The translations under genes were made by a program, and so were the position numbers. Of a stretch of 54,543 nt of DNA, positions 1 through 8,452 are shown piece by piece. The notes beneath the pieces were generated by a model. That model was given only the letters and a program-made list of their open reading frames with translations, searched no databases and was not told the origin of the DNA. The stretch covers positions 1 to 54,543 of the forward strand of contig NZ_JAHDGE010000020.1 of the NCBI RefSeq assembly GCF_020627745.1. The letters run 5' to 3'. Position 1 is the stretch's first letter. Each line of letters opens with the position of its first letter. Origin of the DNA: Pseudooctadecabacter sp. Its GTDB lineage: Bacteria > Pseudomonadota > Alphaproteobacteria > Rhodobacterales > Rhodobacteraceae.

Positions 1-7
1 CCATAGG

Positions 8-1012
8 CTATCCTTCCTTCGCGCCGAACAATCCCGTCAGGCTGCGTTGCACCAATGACGTAATGCGCGGTTTGCGTTCGGCCACAAAGGGCAGCGGGCG
101 GCAGACCTCCATGGCGGCGACGCCCACGCGGGCGGTCAGCGCGCCGTTGATGATGCCTTCCCCGAACCGGCGCGATACTTTCGACAGAACCCCGCCACCG
201 GCCACCGAACTGATCAGGTCATCGCCCACGGCCACAGCGCCGGTTGCCACAAGATGCGACAGCACCTGACGGGTCAACCGCCATGACCCCAGCGTGCCGG
301 ACCGCCCGCCATAGATTTCCGCCACGCGACGGATCATGCGCATATTCGCGGTCAGCGCCGTGAAGACATCCGCAAGGGCCAGTGGCACCACAGCCGTGAC
401 CATGGCGACCTGTCGGGCAGCGCCTTCGACCTCTGCGCGGGCGCGGGCATCAAGCGGGGCAAGGATCGTGGTTTCGGCCAGCCCCAGCAGCCCGTCGGCG
501 TCAAAGACATCGGCCTGCCGTTCGGCAAAAGCCTCGCGTCCCCAGCGGGTGTCGTCGCGGCTGCGATAAAGCGCGTCGATCTGTGCGACCGTGGTCCGCG
601 CGGCGGCAAGGTTACGGTCCGCCAGTGCAATGGCCGCCCCGGACTGGATACGGTCCACACGGCGCAACCGACCGAAAGCGGCAAGTTCGCGGACAGTGAT
701 CAACAACAAGACAAGGCAGAACAGCGCCACGAGACCTGTGGCGATCCAGCCCAGCACAGGTGAGCGTGCGATCAGACCCGTGACAAATTCCCAAGCGGCG
801 ATCCCCGCAAAGAAGACGGTGATTGACGCAAGAAGCCCCCAGAACCACCGCGCCAGCCGGTTGGGACGCCCCGCCGCCAGTGCAGCGGCCTGTTGCATCG
901 CCGCGGGGGCTGCGGCGGCGTCAAGGTCCGGCACGGGGGGGGCCGTGTCGGGACCGGGGGCTGCGGTGTCCTCCAGATCAAACAGGACCGGTCCTTTGGG
1001 CGCGTCGGTCAT
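8..1012 (-). CDS. ycjF: YcjF-like inner-membrane protein (UPF0283/DUF697)
   Basis: A 334-residue membrane protein. The first 50 residues are acidic, proline- and alanine-rich and probably disordered in the cytoplasm. Two hydrophobic segments follow at about residues 57-78 and 84-107, then a helical C-terminal DUF697-type domain with a glycine-rich stretch near residue 265 (ISSVAGGGVLSKVSRRFGEG). The start overlaps the ycjX stop by four bases (ATGA), so translation is probably coupled. In other proteobacteria ycjX-ycjF is a conserved stress-linked pair whose biochemical role is not established. The family call rests on this pairing plus the topology. The stop lies eight bases from the left edge, so the gene is complete. 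Confidence 0.88.
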   Translation of the reverse strand: MTDAPKGPVLFDLEDTAAPGPDTAPPVPDLDAAAAPAAMQQAAALAAGRPNRLARWFWGLLASITVFFAGIAAWEFVTGLIARSPVLGWIATGLVALFCLVLLLITVRELAAFGRLRRVDRIQSGAAIALADRNLAAARTTVAQIDALYRSRDDTRWGREAFAERQADVFDADGLLGLAETTILAPLDARARAEVEGAARQVAMVTAVVPLALADVFTALTANMRMIRRVAEIYGGRSGTLGSWRLTRQVLSHLVATGAVAVGDDLISSVAGGGVLSKVSRRFGEGIINGALTARVGVAAMEVCRPLPFVAERKPRITSLVQRSLTGLFGAKEG

Positions 1013-2424
1013 AACAGATCCCCCAGCAGGAATTGCGCGGCCTTATCAAGGCGGATGTGCGGCGGCCCTTCACCCGGTTTGAGGGTCAATGGGGCGGGGG
1101 CGAATGACATGATTTCATAATCGGCACCCAACCAGTCGTCGGCACCGGCACGGGCCGGCCCAAGAAGATGCGCGGGGTCCACAGGCAGCGCGCCGGGGTA
1201 AAATGCGGCCTGTCTGTCCGCGCCCAGAAGTTGTCCGCGCACCACGCCAATTTCCGCGCCACCATGGGCGCGGCGTTCTTCAACCGTGGTGCGCAGCGCC
1301 GCGATTGACATCGCCTGCGTCTGCGCGCCGGAAAAGTCGGCGCGGTCCTTGGCGTCGCGCAACAGCGCCTGGGTAATTGCGGTCAGCTGCGGGTGCTGTT
1401 CATGATGCAAATGATCGGCCTTGGTCGCGGCAAACAGGATTTTGTCGATCCTGCGCCCCTGAAACAACCGCGTCAGGAAGGCATTCCGACCGGGACGGAA
1501 GGCCTGTAGAATATCGCCCATGGCACGGCGCATGTCCTCGACCGCTTGGGGGCCGCCATGGATCGCGCCCAGCACGTCGACCAACACGATCTGACGGTCA
1601 AGCTTTGCGAAATGGTCGCGAAAGAACGGGCGCACCACATTGCGTTTGTAGCTTTCATACCGGCGTTCGAATTCCCGCCACAGGGACTTTCGGCCCGGTT
1701 TGTCGATGGGTCCAAGCGGCGCAAAGGTCAGCACGGGCGATCCTTCCAGATCACCGGGCAACAGGAACCGCCCCGGTGTGCAATCGGAAAAGCCTGCCTC
1801 GCGCGCAGACGTCAGATGGTCGGTAAAGGTCGCAGCCAGAGCTTGCGCATGCGGCTCGTCCAGTGCAGCCGCAGGGTCCACCCCTTCAAGGGCGCCCAAA
1901 TAGGCCGCCCCGCCGGGGCGCCCTGCAATGCGCGACAGGACCTCACCCGACCAGGTCGCGAAATCCTTGTCCATCAGCGACAGATCCAGCAGCCATTCCC
2001 CCGGATAATCCACGATATCCAGATGCACGGTGCGCGGTCCCTGAAAGGTGCCCATCAGCCCCGAGGGCTGGATCTTGAGCGACAGGCGCAATTCGGACAC
2101 ACGCCGCGTGCCTTGGGGCCAGTGGGGCCGCGTCGCCGTGAGCGCGGCCAGATGGTTTTCATAGTCGAACCGCGCGATGGTATCATCGGGCTGGGGTTGC
2201 AGATAAGCGGTCTGTATTTGTCCCGACGCCGCGGCCCTGAATTGCGGCATCCGCCCGCGGTTCAGCAGATTGGCGACAAGCGACGTGATGAACACCGTCT
2301 TGCCCGCACGGCTGAGGCCGGTGACGCCCAGACGGATCACCTGATCGGTAAAGGGGGCCGTGATCGTATCGGCCACCGCGCCCACACGCCGGCTGATCCC
2401 GTCTGCTAATGTCGTGATGACCAA
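1009..2424 (-). CDS. ycjX: YcjX-like P-loop NTPase (DUF463)
   Basis: A 471-residue cytoplasmic nucleotide-binding protein. The Walker A motif GLSRAGKTVF is at about residues 35-44 and a Walker B-like LDIVDYPGEW is at about 135-144, both characteristic of the YcjX family, a GTPase/ATPase group associated with stress regulons. It uses TTG as start: no ATG lies nearby, and an AAGGG Shine-Dalgarno sits seven bases upstream of the TTG. It is the first gene of the ycjX-ycjF unit and is divergent from truA across about 97 bases. Function beyond nucleotide binding is unknown for the family. Confidence 0.9.
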   Translation of the reverse strand: MVITTLADGISRRVGAVADTITAPFTDQVIRLGVTGLSRAGKTVFITSLVANLLNRGRMPQFRAAASGQIQTAYLQPQPDDTIARFDYENHLAALTATRPHWPQGTRRVSELRLSLKIQPSGLMGTFQGPRTVHLDIVDYPGEWLLDLSLMDKDFATWSGEVLSRIAGRPGGAAYLGALEGVDPAAALDEPHAQALAATFTDHLTSAREAGFSDCTPGRFLLPGDLEGSPVLTFAPLGPIDKPGRKSLWREFERRYESYKRNVVRPFFRDHFAKLDRQIVLVDVLGAIHGGPQAVEDMRRAMGDILQAFRPGRNAFLTRLFQGRRIDKILFAATKADHLHHEQHPQLTAITQALLRDAKDRADFSGAQTQAMSIAALRTTVEERRAHGGAEIGVVRGQLLGADRQAAFYPGALPVDPAHLLGPARAGADDWLGADYEIMSFAPAPLTLKPGEGPPHIRLDKAAQFLLGDLL

Positions 2425-2521
2425 GGCGCGGCCCTTTCGTTACGTCTGGTGCAAAGATAGGGGCGCATGGTGCCAAAGGGTAGGGATTGATTTTGCCCCC
2501 CCTTCCCCCTAAGCCGCGCCC

Positions 2522-3292
2522 ATGCCCCGTTTTGCCCTGAAAATCGAATACGATGGTGCGCCGTTTGTGGGCTGGCAACGCCAACGGGCGCTGACGTCCG
2601 TGCAAGGCGCGATTGAGGCGGCTTTGGTCAAACTCGACCCCCGCGACCATACCATTGCGGCCGCAGGGCGCACGGATGCGGGTGTGCACGCCTTGGGTCA
2701 GGTGGCCCATTGCGATCTGGCCAAGGACTGGGACCCGTTCCGTCTGTCCGAGGCCCTGAATTACCACCTCAAGCCGCTGCCCGTGTCGATCATCGCATGC
2801 GCGCGGGTCGCCGACGACTGGCACGCCCGGTTTTCCGCAACCGAGAGGCGCTATCTGTTCCGTCTGGTCAGCCGCCGCGCGCCGCTGGTCCTTGAGGCCG
2901 GAAAGGTCTGGCAGATCGGTCATGATCTGGACACAGGCGCGCTGCAGGCCGGCGCGGACAGGCTGCTGGGACGGCATGATTTCACGACCTTCCGGTCCTC
3001 GATCTGTCAGGCCGACAGCCCGCTTCGGACGCTGGATGAATTGCGCGTTGAAACGGTGCCGCGCCGCGACGGCGCACAAGAGATCAATTTCCACGTTCGC
3101 GCGCGGTCGTTTTTGCACAATCAGGTACGCAGCTTTGTGGGCACCCTGGAACGGGTCGGCGCAGGCGCGTGGTCGCCCGATGATGTGACCGCAGCACTGC
3201 AGGCGCGCAACCGCGCGGCCTGCGGCCCGGTTTGCCCGCCCCATGGCCTGTATCTGGCCGGTGTCACCTATCCGGATGATCCGTTCGACTAG
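2522..3292 (+). CDS. truA: tRNA pseudouridine(38-40) synthase TruA
   Basis: A 256-residue enzyme that converts uridines 38-40 of the tRNA anticodon arm to pseudouridine. The catalytic aspartate is Asp52 in the motif [13 protein letters not shown]. The N-terminal [15 protein letters not shown] and the C-terminal [17 protein letters not shown] are typical TruA blocks. Length matches the family (about 245-270). The gene is convergent with the DUF3726-like gene and the two ends overlap by four bases (the + strand TAG and the - strand TAG share bases), leaving no room for a classical terminator between them. No oddities in sequence. Confidence 0.97.
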   Translation: MPRFALKIEYDGAPFVGWQRQRALTSVQGAIEAALVKLDPRDHTIAAAGRTDAGVHALGQVAHCDLAKDWDPFRLSEALNYHLKPLPVSIIACARVADDWHARFSATERRYLFRLVSRRAPLVLEAGKVWQIGHDLDTGALQAGADRLLGRHDFTTFRSSICQADSPLRTLDELRVETVPRRDGAQEINFHVRARSFLHNQVRSFVGTLERVGAGAWSPDDVTAALQARNRAACGPVCPPHGLYLAGVTYPDDPFD

Positions 3293-3774
3293 TCATTGTC
3301 CGTAAGCCCCGCACCAGCCCCCGCCACACGCGAGGCTTCGGTTTCCGGCACAAGCGTTCTTGCAGCCATGTCCTGAAGATGCGCCAGAAGGTCGGGCCGC
3401 AGAACGCGGCGCCCCAAGGGGCGCGGATCGGTGGCCGGCGGCAAAGCCGCACGCGCCATCGTCACCGTCCCGTCGTGTGCGTCTTCGACCGCAACCGTGC
3501 CGATTTGCCGGCTGAAGGCTGCCACATATCCTGCAACAAGCGCCGGATCGGCCCTTAACTTCTGGGCCGTTCCGTCCGTGACCAAACGGTCCAGCGCCGA
3601 AGGGATCGCCTCAACGGCGCCACTGTCGCACGGACAGCGTGACAGTTCCTCAAGATCGACAAAACCGATTGCCACAGCCAGATCCTCGGCCAGTCCCAGC
3701 GGACACCCGCCTCCGCGTGCGGCTTTCAGCACCAGCATTTCGATCTCGTTCGCTGACATTTCCATCACGCTCAT
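3289..3774 (-). CDS. DUF3726-like protein of unknown function
   Basis: A 161-residue protein resembling the DUF3726 family; I know of no function. I chose the ATG at 3774 because it overlaps the upstream stop as ATGA, the arrangement seen repeatedly in this window. A start at 3798 would overlap the upstream gene by 28 bases, and the conserved-looking part begins at [18 protein letters not shown], so starts at 3765 or 3759 are also possible. The N-terminal half ([24 protein letters not shown]) is helical and glycine-rich; a CPCDSG motif sits near residue 50. No signal peptide or membrane segment. It forms a tightly coupled unit with the 548-residue gene, so the two products probably act together. 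Confidence 0.7.
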   Translation of the reverse strand: MSVMEMSANEIEMLVLKAARGGGCPLGLAEDLAVAIGFVDLEELSRCPCDSGAVEAIPSALDRLVTDGTAQKLRADPALVAGYVAAFSRQIGTVAVEDAHDGTVTMARAALPPATDPRPLGRRVLRPDLLAHLQDMAARTLVPETEASRVAGAGAGLTDND

Positions 3775-5417
3775 CCTGCAAAGGTGGGCAGCCACCAATC
3801 GTCCGCCGCGTCAAGTTCGTCAGCCAGAGGTGCGCCCTGACACAGGGTGATCCGCGTCCACCGGTCGGATTTCGGATCAAACTTGGCCGCGCCGAAAAAC
3901 GCCAGTTTGCAGCGCAACATGTCAATCGGCAGACAGTCCCGCCCGATCAGATTGTCTCTTATTTCTCCATAGGGGGCCGTGACCACCGATTGCACGCGCC
4001 GCACAGCCGCACGGTGTTCGGGGTGACGGACCAGAAAGTCTGCGACCGTTTCATCCACTTTGATATCTGCCGCCATCCGGCACACCTGCCGCGCGACATC
4101 TAGGGGGCTTTCCCGCTCCGCCCCCGGCTCGGCGTGACGCGTTCCCAATCGCGGCTCTGCTTTGGCCTGCGACACATACCAGAACTGATGACACGCGTCG
4201 GGGTCCTCATAATCGCAAATCGCCCAGGCCCAGTGCTGATCCACCAAAGCCCGCAAGGCCCGCCCTGTCATCGCAGGATCAAGATGCGGGCGCCGTTCTG
4301 TCGCCATGGCGTCGGTCAGGTCGTCAACACACTCTCCGAAGGGTTCAATCAGCAGCGCAGACAGCAATTCCTGCGTATCCACGGAAAATTCTTCGACGGT
4401 GCGGACCAACCGGTCCAGCGGACGTGCCCCCGTCATCACCTCCGGCGTCATCAGCGCGGCCACCTGCGGCCAGTCCTGACGCATCCTCTCGATCCGCGCC
4501 TGCCCGATCGCATCGGGGACTTCCCATTCGGCCAAATGCTGGGCCGCGCGCATGGTCAGCCGGTAAATCGCCTCGATCTGCTTTGCGCTCAACGCCTCAA
4601 TCGCACGCACCCGCGCGAGGGCGGTCTCCCGCGCGGTGATCCACGCGTTCAGCAACATCGGGTGGGACACAAGAAAGGGTGCCATGCCCAGCCCCGTGGA
4701 ATTGCCGATGCCAAGATGACGTTTCAAACGGGCGTCCAGCGGCGTGCCACCGATGTGGTCCACCAGATCATGGGTGAACCCACGGATCAGCCAGACGGTC
4801 AGCATCTCCGCCATGAAGGGCCCGCCAAGGCCGGGACGGTGCGCAAATTCCGCGCGGTCCGCAATGCCGAACTTGCCATTGCCGTAAACCGCCGTGGTGC
4901 GCATCAGATAGCCCGTCTGGCGCACCAGATCGGCATCCGGCTGACGGCCTTCGCGCAGGGCCGCAACCACGTGAGCAAACAAGCGCACGGATTTATTGGC
5001 GCGGCTTAACACCAAATCGCGCTTGGTATAGCGCGACGCCTCCTGCCTGGGCGCGTCCCTCACGATCCGCGCGACCTCAGCCTCGGATGGCACCCCGTCA
5101 TAAAGCACATAAGCCGTGTCCCATGCTGTCGCGATCACCCGGTCTGTGCGCATCTCGGGCGGCAAGTCGGTCGATACTGCAACGAGCGAATAGGTATGCC
5201 CGCCCAAATCCACCGAATAGACCGCATGCCCGAAACCTTCCGCGTCCACCTCCCAAACCGGCCGCGTAACCTGCGCCTTCTCGGCCGACAAACGACGCAA
5301 CAAGGTCCGCAAAAACGACAACCGCGTGGGAAACGACGCCCCCATGCGCCGCAGCCGCATCACGACCTCAGGTGCGCGCAGGGGCACCTGTGGCCCCTCT
5401 CGACGTTCATCCAACAT
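3771..5417 (-). CDS. conserved protein of unknown function, partner of DUF3726-like gene
   Basis: A 548-residue, apparently cytoplasmic protein that I cannot assign to a named family. The start at 5417 is chosen because a strong AGGAGG lies six bases upstream; an ATG at 5462 would add 15 poorly supported residues. Motifs that look conserved are RTTAVYGNGKFGIAD and FMAEMLTVWLIRGF in the middle, GNSTGLGMAPFLVSHPMLLN, and CDYEDPDACHQFWYVSQAKAEP toward the C-terminus. Aromatic, His and Cys residues are concentrated in these blocks, which would suit an enzyme, but this is inference. No signal peptide or membrane helix is visible. Its stop overlaps the start of the DUF3726-like gene by four bases. 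Confidence 0.75.
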   Translation of the reverse strand: MLDERREGPQVPLRAPEVVMRLRRMGASFPTRLSFLRTLLRRLSAEKAQVTRPVWEVDAEGFGHAVYSVDLGGHTYSLVAVSTDLPPEMRTDRVIATAWDTAYVLYDGVPSEAEVARIVRDAPRQEASRYTKRDLVLSRANKSVRLFAHVVAALREGRQPDADLVRQTGYLMRTTAVYGNGKFGIADRAEFAHRPGLGGPFMAEMLTVWLIRGFTHDLVDHIGGTPLDARLKRHLGIGNSTGLGMAPFLVSHPMLLNAWITARETALARVRAIEALSAKQIEAIYRLTMRAAQHLAEWEVPDAIGQARIERMRQDWPQVAALMTPEVMTGARPLDRLVRTVEEFSVDTQELLSALLIEPFGECVDDLTDAMATERRPHLDPAMTGRALRALVDQHWAWAICDYEDPDACHQFWYVSQAKAEPRLGTRHAEPGAERESPLDVARQVCRMAADIKVDETVADFLVRHPEHRAAVRRVQSVVTAPYGEIRDNLIGRDCLPIDMLRCKLAFFGAAKFDPKSDRWTRITLCQGAPLADELDAADDWWLPTFAG

Positions 5418-5446
5418 GACCGGCCTCCTGTCTTGATCCGACCTTT

Positions 5447-5470
5447 CGCTTCTCTGGTTCAAAAATACCT
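5447..5470 (-). repeat. short dispersed motif, second copy
   Basis: Read on the minus strand this is AGGTATTTTTGAACCAGAGA, matching the copy at 12787-12814 with a small spacing difference. It lies in the 138-base gap upstream of the 548-residue gene. TGGTTC (5455-5460) and GAACCA (5478-5483) also form an inverted repeat here, so part of the motif could fold. Confidence 0.4.
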
Positions 5471-5555
5471 ATAATCCGAACCATCCCTCCACCCCCAACC
5501 TTCACCGGCTGGACGCCCCTCAAAACATCATGCGCGCCGCAGGCGCCCATTTTGG

Positions 5556-6539
5556 TCACGTATCAACCGGGCCGAAGTTTTCGGCGTAAAACCGGTACCA
5601 GTTGTCCCCCATGATCCCGTCAACCTCTGCCTCGGACAAGCCCGTGGCGCGCAACCCGTCGCGCAGATTGCCGAAATCACGGTTGTCCTGAAACCAGTCC
5701 GGCATGGGCGGGAACCCCGGCGCGTCGGCGGACCCTTCGCCGTAATCCATGGCCTTCGACCACCGCCCCACCCGCATCCATTCGACGATGCTGTCGGGCT
5801 GGTCCTGACACAGGTCCGTCCCGATCCCCAGATGTTGCGCCCCGTAGCGGCCCGCCGCCTCGGCCACCATCGCGCAGAATCCGTCAAGCGTGCAGGCGGA
5901 CCCGTCTTTCAGATGATGCGGATAGACCGAAAACCCCAACATCCCGCCCCGCGCCACCAGGGCGCGCAACACATCATCCCCGAAATTGCGTCGCGCAGGG
6001 TGCCACCATGACGGGTTGGCGTGGGTGATGGCGATGGGCCGGGCGGAGGCGTCGATGGCCTCCAACGTCGATCTGTCCCCCGAATGGCTCATGTCGATGA
6101 CCAGACCCACGCGGTTCATCTCAGCCACGGCCTGTTTGCCGAACCGCGTGAGGCCGGTGTCGTCGTCTTCATAGCACCCCGTCGCCAGCAGGGACTGGTT
6201 GTTGTAGGTCAGTTGCATGAACCGCACGCCCAGCTGGTGCACGATCTCGATCAACCCGATGTCGTCCTCGATGGGGCTGGGGTTCTGGAAACCGAAGAAA
6301 ATCGCGGTGCGCCCGCTGGCTTTGGCCGCGTCAATGTCGGCCGCCGTGGTGGCCCGCATGATCAGATCGGGGAACGCCTCAAACCGGCGGTTCCAGGCCT
6401 CAAGCTGCAGTACCATCTCGCGAAAGCTTTCATGGTACGCGATGGTGACATGCACGGCATCCACCCCGCCGGTCCGCATCTGGCGAAAGATTTTCTCGGA
6501 CCAGTTGGCATATTGCAGGTTGTCGATCAGATAGGTCAT
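5556..6539 (-). CDS. divergent membrane-dipeptidase-like protein (peptidase M19 family)
   Basis: A 327-residue protein of the M19/renal dipeptidase fold (amidohydrolase superfamily, binuclear zinc). I start it at 6539 (MTYLIDNLQYANW), where an AGGG precedes the ATG; 6608 is a longer alternative inside the divergent promoter region. Retained family features are His152 in DMSHSG, His173 in ITHANPSWW, the RRNFGDDVLRAL block and Asp in GIGTDL. Two others are changed: the N-terminal HxD metal motif reads Leu8-x-Tyr10, and the bridging glutamate is Gln85 in FGFQNPSP. It resembles the dipeptidase-like proteins found in methylamine/choline catabolic clusters of pseudomonads (from memory). It may hydrolyse a substrate with one metal or do something else. 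Divergent from tamA. Confidence 0.85.
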   Translation of the reverse strand: MTYLIDNLQYANWSEKIFRQMRTGGVDAVHVTIAYHESFREMVLQLEAWNRRFEAFPDLIMRATTAADIDAAKASGRTAIFFGFQNPSPIEDDIGLIEIVHQLGVRFMQLTYNNQSLLATGCYEDDDTGLTRFGKQAVAEMNRVGLVIDMSHSGDRSTLEAIDASARPIAITHANPSWWHPARRNFGDDVLRALVARGGMLGFSVYPHHLKDGSACTLDGFCAMVAEAAGRYGAQHLGIGTDLCQDQPDSIVEWMRVGRWSKAMDYGEGSADAPGFPPMPDWFQDNRDFGNLRDGLRATGLSEAEVDGIMGDNWYRFYAENFGPVDT

Positions 6540-6676
6540 GGCGGCACCCTGCCTTTCAAATTGGCCAAACGCCAGAAAAAGTGATCGGCGAAGGAACGCC
6601 TGCGTCACTTCAGGCGTTTCGCCTCCGGCGGTTGTTCGTTATCACGATGGACATGGGGATAGAGGTGCCATCGAAC

Positions 6677-8452
6677 ATGCGGAAATTACTAACTGTTCTG
6701 GCACTGGCTTTTTTACCGCTTCCGGCCTTGTCCCAAAACGTCACTTTGAACGTCACCGGCGGCGATGATGCGCTTGAGACGCGGTTGCAGACAGCGTCAC
6801 TGACCCTCGCGCTTGAGGACGACGGCGCGCAGGCCCCGCAAGATTACGTGGCCGCCGCCCGTGCCGATTACCGCCGCCTTCTGACGGGGCTTTATGCCGA
6901 AGGGTATTACGGTGGCACGATTTCCATTCTCGTGGACGGGATCGAAGCCGCGCGCCTTGATCCTCTGGTGCGACGCGGGTCCGTGTCGCAGGTGGATTTG
7001 CGGGTGACGGCAGGCCCGCGCTTTACCTTCGGGCGCGCAGATGTTGCCCCGCTGGCCCCCGGAACGCTTCTGCCCGAGGCTTTCTCGCGCGGCCAAACCG
7101 CCGAAGCGCAGGTCATCTCCGATGCCGCCCGTGCGGCGGTGGACGGCTGGCGCGATGCAGGACGCCCCCTGGCCGATGTCACAGGTCAGGACATTGTCGC
7201 GCGACATCCCCAGACCGAACTGGACGTCACTGTCAGCGTTGATCCCGGTCCCCGCCTGACCTTTGGCGACGTGCAGGTCGACGGCAACGAAAACGTCAAA
7301 ACCGACCGCATTCTGGCCATCGCGGGCATAAGGCCAAACCTGTTCAGCCCCGCCGAGATCGCCGAGGCGGAGGCAAACCTGCGGCGCACGGGGGCCTTTG
7401 CCTCCGCCACTGTGATCGAGGGGGACAGGGCCGTGAACGGGACCTTGCCGATCACCATTTCAGTGGTCGAACAGCAACCCCGCCGCGTCGGCGCGGGTAT
7501 CGAATTTTCAACCGTTTCCGGCCTGACCCTGTCGGGCTTCTGGATGCATCGCAATCTGCTGGGCGGCGCGGAACGGTTCCGCGTGGATGGCGAAGTCACA
7601 GGGCTGTCGGGGGGCACCGGCGGAATTGACTACAGCCTTGGCGCGACGTTCCTGCGACCGGCGACGTTCCGGTCCGACACGGACCTTTACGCGAATGCGA
7701 GCATTGCCCAACTGGACGAGCCTTCGTTTTTCCAGCGCGACATCACCGCCGAGGCCGGGATCATCCGCCGGATCGGCACAGATGTGGAACTTCAATTCGG
7801 GCTCGGTCTTGCGGCGGGTGAGGTTTCGGACGATCTGGGGGACCGGTCCTACGCGCTGGTGTCCCTCCCTCTTGAGGGGACGGTGGATCGTCGCAGCGAT
7901 CCGTTCAATCCCACATCTGGATATTACGCCAACCTGTCCATTGCGCCCTTCGTCGGTCTGGACGGCACCGACAGCGGGGCGCGGATCGTGGGGGACGGAC
8001 GCATCTACCGCAGCTTTGGCGAGGATGACCGCGTCACACTGGCCTTCCGCACACAGATCGGATCCATCATCGGGGCTGAGGCCGACTCCGTCCCGGCGAG
8101 TTATCTGTTCTTCTCGGGCGGGGGCGGCACGGTGCGGGGGCAACCCTATCAGTCCCTTGCGGTTGATCTGGGGGGCGGCAACGAAGTCGGCGGCACATCC
8201 TTCTTCGGCGCCCAGATGGAGGCGCGCGTCGGCGTCACCGACACAATCGGCCTTGTCGGGTTTTACGACACGGGCTTTATCGGCACCGATGAGGTTCCTT
8301 TTGACAACGGCGAATGGCACGCCGGTGCCGGAATCGGGCTGCGCTACAACACCGGGATCGGGCCGATCCGCCTTGATGTTGCCACCCCGACCACAGGCGA
8401 CGACGCCGGTGAACGGATCGAAGTTTACATCGGGATTGGGCAGGCGTTTTGA
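6677..8452 (+). CDS. tamA: TamA, Omp85-type outer membrane assembly protein
   Basis: A 591-residue outer-membrane protein. The signal peptide MRKLLTVLALAFLPLPALSQ fixes the start at 6677; an in-frame ATG 30 bases upstream would bury it. POTRA-like domains occupy roughly residues 25-290, with the typical DVQVDGNENVKTDRILAIAG and TVSVDPGPRLTFGDV blocks. A 16-strand Omp85 barrel follows, with the conserved lid-loop signature GGGGTVRGQPYQS near residue 480. The chain ends in phenylalanine (IGIGQAF), the usual recognition signal for barrel insertion. With TamB it moves selected outer-membrane proteins and possibly phospholipids across the envelope. The stop overlaps the tamB ATG by one base. Confidence 0.94.
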   Translation: MRKLLTVLALAFLPLPALSQNVTLNVTGGDDALETRLQTASLTLALEDDGAQAPQDYVAAARADYRRLLTGLYAEGYYGGTISILVDGIEAARLDPLVRRGSVSQVDLRVTAGPRFTFGRADVAPLAPGTLLPEAFSRGQTAEAQVISDAARAAVDGWRDAGRPLADVTGQDIVARHPQTELDVTVSVDPGPRLTFGDVQVDGNENVKTDRILAIAGIRPNLFSPAEIAEAEANLRRTGAFASATVIEGDRAVNGTLPITISVVEQQPRRVGAGIEFSTVSGLTLSGFWMHRNLLGGAERFRVDGEVTGLSGGTGGIDYSLGATFLRPATFRSDTDLYANASIAQLDEPSFFQRDITAEAGIIRRIGTDVELQFGLGLAAGEVSDDLGDRSYALVSLPLEGTVDRRSDPFNPTSGYYANLSIAPFVGLDGTDSGARIVGDGRIYRSFGEDDRVTLAFRTQIGSIIGAEADSVPASYLFFSGGGGTVRGQPYQSLAVDLGGGNEVGGTSFFGAQMEARVGVTDTIGLVGFYDTGFIGTDEVPFDNGEWHAGAGIGLRYNTGIGPIRLDVATPTTGDDAGERIEVYIGIGQAF

